DNA of 19,611 nt from an uncultured Roseburia sp. (GTDB lineage Bacteria > Bacillota_A > Clostridia > Lachnospirales > Lachnospiraceae): assembly GCA_900753715.1 (NCBI GenBank), contig CAAEAE010000036.1:1-19611 (forward strand). The letters run 5' to 3'. The notes beneath the pieces were generated by a model. The model was not told the DNA's origin, searched no databases, and worked only from the letters and a program-made list of their open reading frames with translations. Each line of letters opens with the position of its first letter. Within the stretch, counting starts at the first letter, position 1. Shown in pieces: positions 6,905 through 14,382 of the stretch. Made by a program: the position numbers and the translations under genes.

Positions 6905-7010
6905 AAAAGGAACACCCCCAACCTTCTAACGGAGTCGAAGGGATTCGAACCTTCGTGCCGCACATTCGCACGACAAACTGGTTTCGAGTCAACCTCGTTA
7001 CAACCACTTC
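6905..7010. repeat. Left copy of the tRNA-Ser direct repeat
   Basis: This segment repeats 7977-8109 in the same orientation. It covers most of tRNA-Ser plus its downstream terminator. Inside the tRNA part only three substitutions separate the copies. Outside it, this copy lacks about 26 bp of the terminator, apparently lost between two CCC runs. The match ends abruptly at 7010/8109. Confidence 0.88.
6930..7010 (-). pseudogene. Decayed 3' fragment of tRNA-Ser(CGA)
   Basis: On the minus strand this has the anticodon loop CTCGAAA, long variable arm, T-arm and 3' acceptor strand of tRNA-Ser, but lacks the first 11 bases (5' acceptor strand and start of the D-arm). Its three differences from the intact gene at 8029-8120 fall in stems: one creates an A-C mismatch in the anticodon stem, another an A-C mismatch in the T-stem, and the third turns a C-G pair into T-G. 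It cannot fold into a working tRNA, and the pattern fits relaxed selection. Confidence 0.88.
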
Positions 7011-7064
7011 ATTTCATTCGCATAGAGCGGGAAAATCCTGTTTAATTTTTATAAGAAATTTATT

Positions 7065-7073
7065 TGCTACAAT
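7065..7073 (+). promoter_or_regulatory. Possible extended -10 promoter of the Rpn gene
   Basis: TGC followed by TACAAT (7068-7073) forms an extended -10 element. No good -35 box lies 17 bp upstream. The expected start near 7080 leaves a leader of about 37 nt before ATG 7117. Confidence 0.4.
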
Positions 7074-7116
7074 TGTCTTGTCGTGTTAAGATGAAAAGAG
7101 AGAGATTTTGGATAAT

Positions 7117-7935
7117 ATGACACGACAAAAGAATAGTAACGGTTTTAATTCAAACCAGAAAGACATCAATGGATTGATTGACAGGCTTACGCTGTTTGAT
7201 GATGACCTGATGAGCAGGGTTTTTGACAAAAATATTGAAGCAACGGAACTTGTACTTCGGATTATTCTTGGCAGAAAGATTAAGGTCATCAGTGTAGATG
7301 GACAGGATGAGCTAAAAAGTCATGAGATAGGTGGTCGTAACATTACGTTGGATGTACATGCGTTGGATGGAAATGGGGAGGAAATTGATATCGAAATTCA
7401 GGGAAATCCGGAAGGTGCAAATATCAGGCGGGCCAGATATCATAGCAGCGTGATAGATTCCAGGATGCTACGGGAAGGACAGAATTTTAAAGAACTGAGG
7501 GATTCCTACGTCATATTTATCTATAGACATGACAAGTTTCGCAAGGGGTTACCATTGTATCACATAGACCGATATATAAGTGAGACGAAAGAAGTTTTTG
7601 ACGATGGCTCACATATCATATATGTCAATGGTAATTATCGTGGACAAGATGAAATTGGTCAGTTAATGAAGGATTTCCATCAGACAGACCCGGAAAAAAT
7701 ATATTATGATGTGTTGGCACAGGGCGTGAAACATTTCAAAGAGACGAAGGAAGGGTGTGAAGTAATGAGTGAATTAGTCCAGAAATATGGCGATGAAAGA
7801 GCAATCGAAGCATACATGATTTCTGTAAAAAATCTTATGGAAAATATGAAACTTACCCTGGAACAGGCTTTAAATGCGCTTGGCATTCAAGGGGATGAGC
7901 GAAGAATCATTACAAATAAATTGCAGAAACAGTAA
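7117..7935 (+). CDS. Rpn-family PD-(D/E)XK nuclease / 'putative transposase'
   Basis: 272 residues from ATG 7117; a TTG at 7108 would add three. The ribosome binding site (AAGAGAGAG, 7097-7104) is nearer the TTG but spaced awkwardly for both. The N-terminal half matches the Rpn/PD-(D/E)XK transposase family: LTLFDDDLMSRVF, then the nuclease core with D79 (LDV) and the IDIEIQ strand (E93, Q95) where the usual lysine is replaced by glutamine, as normal in this family. A helix-rich C-terminal region follows. Rpn proteins cut DNA and promote RecA-independent recombination; many copies occur in Lachnospiraceae. No terminal inverted repeats of an insertion sequence are visible. The gene is intact and sits exactly between the two tRNA-Ser repeats, head-on to the tRNA. 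Confidence 0.85.
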   Translation: MTRQKNSNGFNSNQKDINGLIDRLTLFDDDLMSRVFDKNIEATELVLRIILGRKIKVISVDGQDELKSHEIGGRNITLDVHALDGNGEEIDIEIQGNPEGANIRRARYHSSVIDSRMLREGQNFKELRDSYVIFIYRHDKFRKGLPLYHIDRYISETKEVFDDGSHIIYVNGNYRGQDEIGQLMKDFHQTDPEKIYYDVLAQGVKHFKETKEGCEVMSELVQKYGDERAIEAYMISVKNLMENMKLTLEQALNALGIQGDERRIITNKLQKQ

Positions 7936-7976
7936 TCTGAAATTAAAGCATGAAAATATAAGGCTCCAAACCACAA

Positions 7977-8010
7977 AAAAGGAACACCCCAATCCCGGGA
8001 TGTTCCTTTT
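7977..8010. terminator. Bidirectional terminator shared by the Rpn gene and tRNA-Ser
   Basis: A 10-bp stem AAAAGGAACA/TGTTCCTTTT with an inner CCC/GGG pairing. T-runs follow on both strands: TTTTCTTTT on the plus strand and six T on the minus strand. Confidence 0.9.
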
Positions 8011-8109
8011 CTTTTCCCAATCTTCTAACGGAGTCGAAGGGATTCGAACCCTCGTGCCGCACATTCGCACGACAAACTGATTTCGAGTCAGCCTCGTTAC
8101 AACCACTTC
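7977..8109. repeat. Right copy of the tRNA-Ser direct repeat
   Basis: Counterpart of 6905-7010. It includes the intact terminator and all but the first 11 bases of tRNA-Ser. The region between the copies (7011-7976) holds only the Rpn gene and its leader. Confidence 0.88.
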
Positions 8110-8120
8110 GATACGACTCC
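8029..8120 (-). tRNA. tRNA-Ser (anticodon CGA)
   Basis: 92 nt on the minus strand without CCA. The acceptor GGAGTCG pairs with CGACTCC; the anticodon stem GCTGA/TCAGT encloses CTCGAAA, giving CGA; there is a long variable arm typical of serine tRNA; the T-arm is GAGGG/CCCTT with TTCGAAT; the discriminator is G. It reads UCG. All stems pair, in contrast to the fragment at 6930-7010. Confidence 0.97.
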
Positions 8121-8147
8121 TAAGATGCGCAATGGCACATCCCTGTT

Positions 8148-8156
8148 AGTATAGCA
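8148..8156 (-). promoter_or_regulatory. Extended -10 promoter of tRNA-Ser
   Basis: On the minus strand, TGC followed by TATACT (complement of 8148-8153). The predicted start is about 20 bases before the tRNA. The -35 region (TTTTAA at 17 bp) is weak. Confidence 0.5.
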
Positions 8157-8211
8157 TAAATATTTCTATTTTAAAAGTCCAAAATTTACGGTAGATTCCA
8201 CCCATTTAAAA

Positions 8212-8220
8212 TGCTATGAT
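8212..8220 (+). promoter_or_regulatory. Extended -10 promoter of the GH2-like gene
   Basis: TGC followed by TATGAT (8215-8220), with a weak -35 (TAGATT, 8192-8197) at 17 bp. No operator or catabolite-control site is obvious in the 140-bp gap between tRNA-Ser and the gene. Confidence 0.5.
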
Positions 8221-8260
8221 ACTGGCAGAACAAAACACAATATCTTTGGGGGTTAGTTAG

Positions 8261-11200
8261 ATGGAGAAAAGAATTGAGTTAGCAGGAGAGTGGAGATTTT
8301 CCTTTGAGAAGCCGGATTATAACGACACTATCATGCTGCCGGGCACGACAGCGATGGCAAAAAAAGGAAAGCCAAACGACAAGGAGGAGACAGGGTATCT
8401 TACGGAGCGTTATCCATATGAGGGGACAGCGTGGTTTGCAAGGAAAATAACACTTCCGGAGGACAGCGTGTTACCTTCCGGGAAAGCGGCGAAACGAATC
8501 GTACTGTTTTTGGAGCGAACCCGCATGACGAAAATCCGGGTGAACGGAGCAGCGGCAGGAACAGGAAACAGCCTTACGACACCGCATCGGTTTGACATTA
8601 CGAAATACATAAACGGCAGGGAAGTAGAACTTGAAATCGCCGTGTCAAATACCGGATATCCGACAATCGGCGGACATATGACATCGCCGGATACCCAGAC
8701 AAACTGGCTTGGAATCATGGGACGCATGGAGTTACAGATTTCCGGGGAAGTGTCCGTGCAGGACGTACATACGACCTGTGATATAGCGGAAAAAACAATG
8801 ACATTTGACTATACGGTATTAAATACTACAGATGACGCGATAAGCTGCAAATTGAGCGTGCAGCCGGAGACAATACATCTGTCGGGACTGATTGAGCCGG
8901 AAGGGAAAAATTATGAAGCGGACCCGGCAAAACTTAGGGTAAGCAGAACAAAACTTCTGGTTTACAGTGAAAATATTACGGTGCAGCCGGGAACACAGAC
9001 ACTTCACGTAACCTATGCGTTTGACAAGGGTATGGTGCTGTGGAGCGAGCATACACCGGTGGTCTGTGACGTGCAGCTCACCTTGTCGGCAGATGGAATG
9101 ACAGATGACCATTATCACACCTATGCGGCACTTCGGGCATTTACAGCGGATGAACATGATTTTTACATCAACGGCGTGCGCACGAAGCTGCGTGGAAAAC
9201 ATGACGGGCTCTTATTCCCGATGACCGGGGCAGCACCGATGGATTTAGAGAGCTGGCTTTGTGTGATGGGACGGGCATGGCAGTATGGAATCAACCATTA
9301 CCGCTATCATACCTGCTGTCCACCGGAAGCGGCATTTCAGGCGGCAGATTTGCTTGGAATTTATATGGAACCGGAGCTTCCGTTCTGGGGCACTATCGTA
9401 GCACCGGGCGAGGAGGGTTATAAGGAAGAGGAGCAGGAGTACCTGATAGAAGAGGGTATCCGTATGCTCCGGGAGTATGGCAATCATCCGTCGTACTGCA
9501 TGATGTCGCTTGGAAACGAACTCTGGGGAAGTAAACAGCGCGTCAACGAAATCATCGGCCTACTGAAAAAAGAGGATGACAGACCGCTTTATACACAGGG
9601 TTCCAACAACTTCCAGTTCATTCCGGAAATTCTTTCCAACGAGGATTTTCTGGTTGCAGCGAGGCTTGCACCGCCTGTGAATGGAGAAAATAAGCGTTTG
9701 GTTCGCGGTTCTTTTGCAATGTGTGATGCGCCGCTCGGTGCAGTACAGACCATGGCACCGGGAACATCGTTTGACTTTGATGCGGCGGTACTTCCGGAAC
9801 TTGCGCAGGAAGGCAGTGCGGACACAGACAAAAATACAACTGTAGGTGAAAGAGAAATCGCCATCCAGTATGGAACCGGCGTTAAGATGGTAAAAGCAGC
9901 GGAGCAGGACAACGGTGTGACGGCAACCGTGCCGATTGTAGGGCATGAAATCGGTCAGTATTCGATGTTTCCGGATTTTGATGAGATTGAGAAATATACC
10001 GGAGTGCTTGATGCCAGAAATATGAAAGTCTTTAAGCGGCGGTTAGAGGAAGCCGGTATGGCAGACCGTGGAAAAGAATTTTTTGAATGTGCCGGAAAAT
10101 TTGCGGTGGAATGTTACAGAGAGGAACTTGAAATGATGCACCGCTCCCGTTATATGGCAGGATATCAGATTCTTGACATTCAGGATTATACGGGACAGGG
10201 AACATCGCTTGTGGGAATCCTTGACTCCTTTATGGATTCCAAGGGGCTTGTGAAGCCGGAGACCTGGCGGGGTTACTGCTCAGACGAAGTGCTGCTCGGC
10301 TGTTTTGACCGATACGTATATGAAGAAAAAGAAACATTTTCTGCCAAAGTGCGCTTAAGCTATTTTAACCCGATGCAGCCGCTTAAGGGAAAAAAAGTAG
10401 AGTGGCAGCTTGCGGTTGCCGAGAATTCCCATGTAGGAAAAGTGCTCGCATCCGGAAGCCTTCCGATAGAAAGAGAAGAGACCGGAACCTGGACGGTCGG
10501 AGAACTACAGGTGACGCTTCCATCCAGCCATGAAATTCACGGTGAACAGCGCCTGATGTTTACACTGGAAATTCCGGACACCAGAATGCACAGGGAATAT
10601 CTGCTCTGGATGTATGCTGCCAAACCAAAGGAGACGGAGGAAAAAGAGCTTTGCATAACGACTGTGGCAAAAGAGGCATGGACGGCGCTTGAAGCGGGGA
10701 AACGGATTCTTTATTTTCCATCAGAAGTCCAAGAAAATATTCCGGGCTTTTACTGTACGGACTTTTGGAACTACACGATGTTCCGCCAAATTTCAGAGAG
10801 CATGGGCAGAGAGGTCGCAGTCGGAACACTCGGACTCTGCATCCAGAAAGACCATCCGGCATTAGCCGGTTTTGCCTGCGAGACTTATTCGACTCCGCAG
10901 TGGTATTCCGTGGTATCGGAGAGTAAATGTGCGGTGCTCGACAGCCATATGCCGGCAGCGTATAAGCCAATCGTGCAGATGATTGACAATGTGGAGCGCA
11001 ACCATAAGCTTGGAATCCTTTTTGAGGTGGCAGCAGGAAACGACGGAAAACTTTTAATCTGTACGGCAGATTATGACGGATTACAGAAGGCACCGGAGGG
11101 CAGACAGTTGATTGCAAGCATCAAATCTTATGCCGCTTCCGAGGAGTTTGCGCCGGAAATGACGATGGGGCAGGCGGATTTTGAAGCATTATTTGCATAG
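8261..11200 (+). CDS. GH2-family glycoside hydrolase-like protein, cytoplasmic
   Basis: 979 residues. Order of domains: N-terminal galactose-binding-like jelly roll (about 1-165; ELAGEWRF, LPGT, TRMTKIRVNG); an immunoglobulin-like domain (about 165-295); a TIM barrel starting near the LRGKHDG motif; C-terminal beta domains from about 690. The acid/base glutamate is probably E420 in SLGNELWG, the Asn-Glu pair typical of GH2, and the nucleophile is probably E563 in GHEIGQY. No signal peptide, so substrates must be imported oligosaccharides or glycosides. Beta-galactosidase, glucuronidase or another exo-activity cannot be separated by eye. No transporter, regulator or other glycosidase is adjacent, unusual for a carbohydrate gene. 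The ribosome binding site is weak (GGGGGTTAG, GG-run about eight bases upstream). Confidence 0.82.
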   Translation: MEKRIELAGEWRFSFEKPDYNDTIMLPGTTAMAKKGKPNDKEETGYLTERYPYEGTAWFARKITLPEDSVLPSGKAAKRIVLFLERTRMTKIRVNGAAAGTGNSLTTPHRFDITKYINGREVELEIAVSNTGYPTIGGHMTSPDTQTNWLGIMGRMELQISGEVSVQDVHTTCDIAEKTMTFDYTVLNTTDDAISCKLSVQPETIHLSGLIEPEGKNYEADPAKLRVSRTKLLVYSENITVQPGTQTLHVTYAFDKGMVLWSEHTPVVCDVQLTLSADGMTDDHYHTYAALRAFTADEHDFYINGVRTKLRGKHDGLLFPMTGAAPMDLESWLCVMGRAWQYGINHYRYHTCCPPEAAFQAADLLGIYMEPELPFWGTIVAPGEEGYKEEEQEYLIEEGIRMLREYGNHPSYCMMSLGNELWGSKQRVNEIIGLLKKEDDRPLYTQGSNNFQFIPEILSNEDFLVAARLAPPVNGENKRLVRGSFAMCDAPLGAVQTMAPGTSFDFDAAVLPELAQEGSADTDKNTTVGEREIAIQYGTGVKMVKAAEQDNGVTATVPIVGHEIGQYSMFPDFDEIEKYTGVLDARNMKVFKRRLEEAGMADRGKEFFECAGKFAVECYREELEMMHRSRYMAGYQILDIQDYTGQGTSLVGILDSFMDSKGLVKPETWRGYCSDEVLLGCFDRYVYEEKETFSAKVRLSYFNPMQPLKGKKVEWQLAVAENSHVGKVLASGSLPIEREETGTWTVGELQVTLPSSHEIHGEQRLMFTLEIPDTRMHREYLLWMYAAKPKETEEKELCITTVAKEAWTALEAGKRILYFPSEVQENIPGFYCTDFWNYTMFRQISESMGREVAVGTLGLCIQKDHPALAGFACETYSTPQWYSVVSESKCAVLDSHMPAAYKPIVQMIDNVERNHKLGILFEVAAGNDGKLLICTADYDGLQKAPEGRQLIASIKSYAASEEFAPEMTMGQADFEALFA

Positions 11201-11207
11201 GAATATA

Positions 11208-11236
11208 TTGTAGTCCAGAGGAAAAAATATTATAAT
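11208..11236 (+). promoter_or_regulatory. Promoter of the pfk-dnaX unit
   Basis: TTGTAG (11208-11213), 17-bp spacer, perfect TATAAT (11231-11236). It begins 7 bases after the GH2 stop codon, with no terminator between. Confidence 0.7.
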
Positions 11237-11285
11237 TATGAAAGATAAATAGTTTCACGGCAAGAACGATGAGGAGGAAACAGAT

Positions 11286-12359
11286 ATGATGAAAATTGGA
11301 CTGTTGACCAGTGGTGGAGATTGTCAGGCTTTGAATGCAGCGATGCGCGGCGTAGTCAAGGGACTCAGCGAGAACGTGAAAGACCTCGAAGTATATGGAT
11401 TCCTGAACGGATACAAGGGATTAATCTACGGAGATTACCGTCTGTTGACTGCCAAGGACTTTTCCGGAATTCTCACAAAGGGAGGTACGATTTTAGGCTC
11501 CTCAAGACAGCCGTTTAAACAGATGCGCGTGCCGGATGAAAACGGACTCGACAAGGTCGAGGCGATGAAAAAGACCTACCGGAAGCTTGAACTGGAATGT
11601 CTGGTGATACTCGGTGGAAATGGAACCGAGAAGACCGCCAATCTGCTGCGTGAAGAGGGACTTAATGTCATTCATCTGCCAAAGACCATCGACAACGATA
11701 TTTATGGTACGGACGTGACTTTTGGATTCCAGAGTGCGATTAACATTGCAACGGAAGCAATCGACTGCATCCATACGACAGCGGCATCGCATAACCGTGT
11801 ATTTATCGTGGAAGTCATGGGACATAAAGTTGGCTGGCTGACCTTATATGCAGGAATTGCAGGCGGAGCAGACATCATTTTACTGCCGGAGATTCCTTAC
11901 GATATCGAGAAAGTCATTGCGGCAATCAATAAGCGGACGGCAGCAGGAAAGGGATTTACCATTCTTGCGGTAGCCGAGGGCGCAATCTCGAAGGAGGATG
12001 CGGCATTATCCAAGAAAGAATACAAAGAGAAGGTTGCAAAACACAAATATCCTTCCGTTTCCTATGAAATCGCAGACAAGATTTTCAAGGAAACTGGCAT
12101 AGAAGTTCGTGTAACGGTTCCGGGACATACACAGCGTGGCGGAAGTCCGTGCCCGTATGACCGCGTGCTCTGCACCAGATTGGGTTCCGCAGCAGCAAAA
12201 GCGATTATGGATGGCGATTACGGCAACATGATTGCGATGATAAATGGAAAGACAAAGCGCGTGCCGCTTGCAGAGGTGGCAGGCAAATTAAAGACCGTTG
12301 ACCCGGAAAATCAGATGATTAAAGAGGCAAAACGGATTGGAATTAGTTTTGGAGATTAA
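11286..12359 (+). CDS. 6-phosphofructokinase, mixed-substrate group III type
   Basis: 357 residues. Phosphorylates fructose 6-phosphate in glycolysis. The start is the first of two tandem ATGs because AGGAGG lies eight bases before it. The N-terminus LLTSGGDCQALNAA binds the phosphate donor. Two positions decide donor type: where ATP enzymes have GGDG, this protein has GGNG (N112, G113), and where they have PGTIDND it has PKTIDND (K133, catalytic D136). Glycine at the first site suggests ATP; lysine at the second is typical of pyrophosphate enzymes. This G/K combination defines the group III 'mixed' PFKs, many of which use ATP. The substrate motif PGHTQRGG is intact. The gene ends 5 bases before dnaX, so they are probably co-transcribed. 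Confidence 0.9.
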   Translation: MMKIGLLTSGGDCQALNAAMRGVVKGLSENVKDLEVYGFLNGYKGLIYGDYRLLTAKDFSGILTKGGTILGSSRQPFKQMRVPDENGLDKVEAMKKTYRKLELECLVILGGNGTEKTANLLREEGLNVIHLPKTIDNDIYGTDVTFGFQSAINIATEAIDCIHTTAASHNRVFIVEVMGHKVGWLTLYAGIAGGADIILLPEIPYDIEKVIAAINKRTAAGKGFTILAVAEGAISKEDAALSKKEYKEKVAKHKYPSVSYEIADKIFKETGIEVRVTVPGHTQRGGSPCPYDRVLCTRLGSAAAKAIMDGDYGNMIAMINGKTKRVPLAEVAGKLKTVDPENQMIKEAKRIGISFGD

Positions 12360-12364
12360 ACAGA

Positions 12365-13933
12365 ATGTCATATACAGCATTATACCGGAAATTCCGGCCG
12401 CAGGAATTTGAGAACGTTAAGGGACAGGACCACATTGTCACCACATTAAAAAACCAGATTAAGGCAGATAGAATCGGACATGCCTATCTGTTCTGCGGAA
12501 CGAGAGGAACAGGTAAAACTACAATTGCCAAAATTTTTGCAAAGGCAGTCAACTGTGAGCATCCGGTAGACGGAAGTCCTTGTGGCGAATGTCCTTCCTG
12601 TAAGGCAATCGCCGCAGGCAATTCTATGAATGTAATTGAAATTGATGCGGCTTCCAACAACGGCGTGGACAATATCCGCCAGATTAGAGAAGAGGTAGAA
12701 TATCGTCCGACAGAGGGAAAATATAAGGTTTACATTATCGATGAGGTTCATATGCTTTCCATAGGAGCGTTTAATGCACTCTTAAAAACGCTTGAGGAGC
12801 CGCCATCATATGTTATTTTTATTTTGGCGACAACGGAAGCGCACAAGATTCCGATTACGATACTTTCCCGCTGTCAGAGATACGATTTCCGTAGAATCTC
12901 TATCGACACGATTGCCGGACGGTTAAACGACCTGATGGAGCAGGAAAAAGTTGTGGTAGAAGAGAGGGCCATCCGTTACATTGCAAAAGCAGCGGACGGC
13001 TCTATGCGTGATGCGTTAAGCCTTTTAGACCAGTGCATTGCCTTTTACTTAGGGCAGGAGCTGACCTATGATAAGGTGCTAGAGACGCTTGGCGCCGTGG
13101 ATACCGAGGTATTCAGCCGTCTGCTTAGACAAATCCTCGACAAGGATGTAAAAGGTGCGATTGTGACGGTTGAGGAGCTTGTGACGGAAGGCAGGGAGTT
13201 AGGGCAGTTTGTAACCGACTTTACCTGGTATCTGCGCAACCTGATGCTGGTACAAAGCTCAGATAATATGGAAGATGTGCTTGACATTTCAACGGAGAAT
13301 CTGGCCCTGCTCAAAGAAGAGGCACAGATGGTGGATGCAGATGTTTTGATTCGCTATATCCGCATCTTTTCGGAGCTTGGAAACCAGATAAAATACGCAG
13401 TGCAGAAGCGAATCCTCATCGAAATTGCAGTAATTAAATTATGTAAACCAGAAATGGAGAAAGATTATACGTCCCTGGTCGACCGCATAGACAGCCTTGA
13501 GAAAAAAATAGAAAAAGGCGTTGCGATTGCACCGGGGGGAGCCAGGCAGAGCATAACACAGGCGGCAGCAGCACCGGCGCCAAAAGCAGAACTGCCAAAG
13601 GCAATCCCGGAGGATATCAAACAGGTTATGGCAAACTGGGGTGGAATCCTTTCACAGCTTACCGGTCTTACAAAAAATTATCTTAAGCTTGCAACCAGGT
13701 CGCTTGGACCGGGGGATACGCTGTTACTGGTGTTTGAAGATCAAAATGCGTATGCGTATGTGGAAGAAAACCGTTCCGGCTGTCAGGATGCACTAAAAGA
13801 AGCAGTTGCGGAGCGCATTGGGAAGGAAATTGACATTCAGGTGAAACTCAATGACACCGGGCATCCGAGCGAAGATATTTATCCGGATTTAGGACAGTTA
13901 ATCCAGATGGACATCGAGGAAGAAGACTTCTGA
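12365..13933 (+). CDS. dnaX: DNA polymerase III subunit gamma/tau
   Basis: 522 residues. Motor of the clamp-loader complex, which loads the beta sliding clamp. AAA+ features in order: Walker A GTRGTGKT, a zinc module (CEHP, then CGECPSC), Walker B DEVHMLS, sensor and arginine-finger motif SRCQRYDF, then lid and collar domains to about residue 375. The remainder is a tau-like tail with an Ala/Pro-rich linker (about 390-410). The ribosome binding site lies in the 3' end of pfk. An A7 run at 13502-13508 falls at residues 380-382, exactly at the end of the collar domain; deletion of one A gives an immediate TAG, which would yield a gamma-like 381-residue form. Annotation as tau is firm; a short form is speculation. 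Confidence 0.95.
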   Translation: MSYTALYRKFRPQEFENVKGQDHIVTTLKNQIKADRIGHAYLFCGTRGTGKTTIAKIFAKAVNCEHPVDGSPCGECPSCKAIAAGNSMNVIEIDAASNNGVDNIRQIREEVEYRPTEGKYKVYIIDEVHMLSIGAFNALLKTLEEPPSYVIFILATTEAHKIPITILSRCQRYDFRRISIDTIAGRLNDLMEQEKVVVEERAIRYIAKAADGSMRDALSLLDQCIAFYLGQELTYDKVLETLGAVDTEVFSRLLRQILDKDVKGAIVTVEELVTEGRELGQFVTDFTWYLRNLMLVQSSDNMEDVLDISTENLALLKEEAQMVDADVLIRYIRIFSELGNQIKYAVQKRILIEIAVIKLCKPEMEKDYTSLVDRIDSLEKKIEKGVAIAPGGARQSITQAAAAPAPKAELPKAIPEDIKQVMANWGGILSQLTGLTKNYLKLATRSLGPGDTLLLVFEDQNAYAYVEENRSGCQDALKEAVAERIGKEIDIQVKLNDTGHPSEDIYPDLGQLIQMDIEEEDF

Positions 13934-13953
13934 GATAAGAATAGGAAAGAAAC

Positions 13954-13982
13954 TGGACGAATCGGCAAATTTATATTATGAT
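13954..13982 (+). promoter_or_regulatory. Possible internal promoter for ybaB
   Basis: TGGACG (13954-13959), 17-bp spacer, TATGAT (13977-13982), in the 89-bp dnaX-ybaB gap. It would allow ybaB to be expressed apart from dnaX. Confidence 0.45.
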
Positions 13983-14022
13983 AGAGTGCACAGATTAAAA
14001 AGGAAAAACAGGAGGGAAAACC

Positions 14023-14373
14023 ATGGCTAAAAGAGGTGGATTCCCGGGCGGTATGCCGGGAAATATGAATAATCTGATGAAACAGGCACAGAAGATGCAG
14101 CGTCAGATGGAAGATGCACAGAAAGAGCTTGAAGAAAAAGAAGTAACTGCAACAGCAGGCGGCGGAGCAGTGGAAGTAACCGTTTCCGGTAAGAAAGAAG
14201 TGACAAAGGTAAAACTTTCTCCGGAAGTAGTAGACCCGGATGACATCGAGATGTTAGAGGATCTCATCATGGCTGCAACCAACGAAGCATTCCGCCAGTT
14301 AGATGAGTTTTCACAGGAATCTATGGCAAAAATCACAGGCGGAATGGGTGGTTTAGGCGGACTTCCGTTCTAA
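14023..14373 (+). CDS. ybaB: YbaB/EbfC-family nucleoid-associated protein
   Basis: 116 residues. Small DNA-binding dimer linked to nucleoid structure and, by neighbourhood, to RecR-dependent repair. It has a Gly/Met-rich N-terminus ([19 protein letters not shown]), a basic/acidic helix, the central strands with [11 protein letters not shown] and [14 protein letters not shown], and a Gly-rich tail ending GGLPF, all typical of the family, and normal length. AGGAGGG upstream is a strong ribosome binding site. It follows dnaX as usual, but recR is separated from it by an inverted gene. A weak hairpin (GAAGC/GCTTC, 14375-14392) just after the stop is only a tentative terminator. Confidence 0.95.
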   Translation: MAKRGGFPGGMPGNMNNLMKQAQKMQRQMEDAQKELEEKEVTATAGGGAVEVTVSGKKEVTKVKLSPEVVDPDDIEMLEDLIMAATNEAFRQLDEFSQESMAKITGGMGGLGGLPF

Positions 14374-14382
14374 GGAAGCCTG

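Noticed and set aside
6141..7042. 10-bp match AAATCCTGTT between the tRNA-Pro T-arm and 7033-7042 as an attachment-site pair
   Set aside because: Too short, and flanking bases do not match; expected by chance.
7011..7976. The Rpn gene as an autonomous insertion sequence
   Set aside because: No terminal inverted repeats or short target duplications are visible; the only flanking repeats are the tRNA-Ser copies.
7874..8106. Open frames across the terminator and tRNA-Ser on both strands
   Set aside because: They run through a bidirectional terminator and a complete tRNA.
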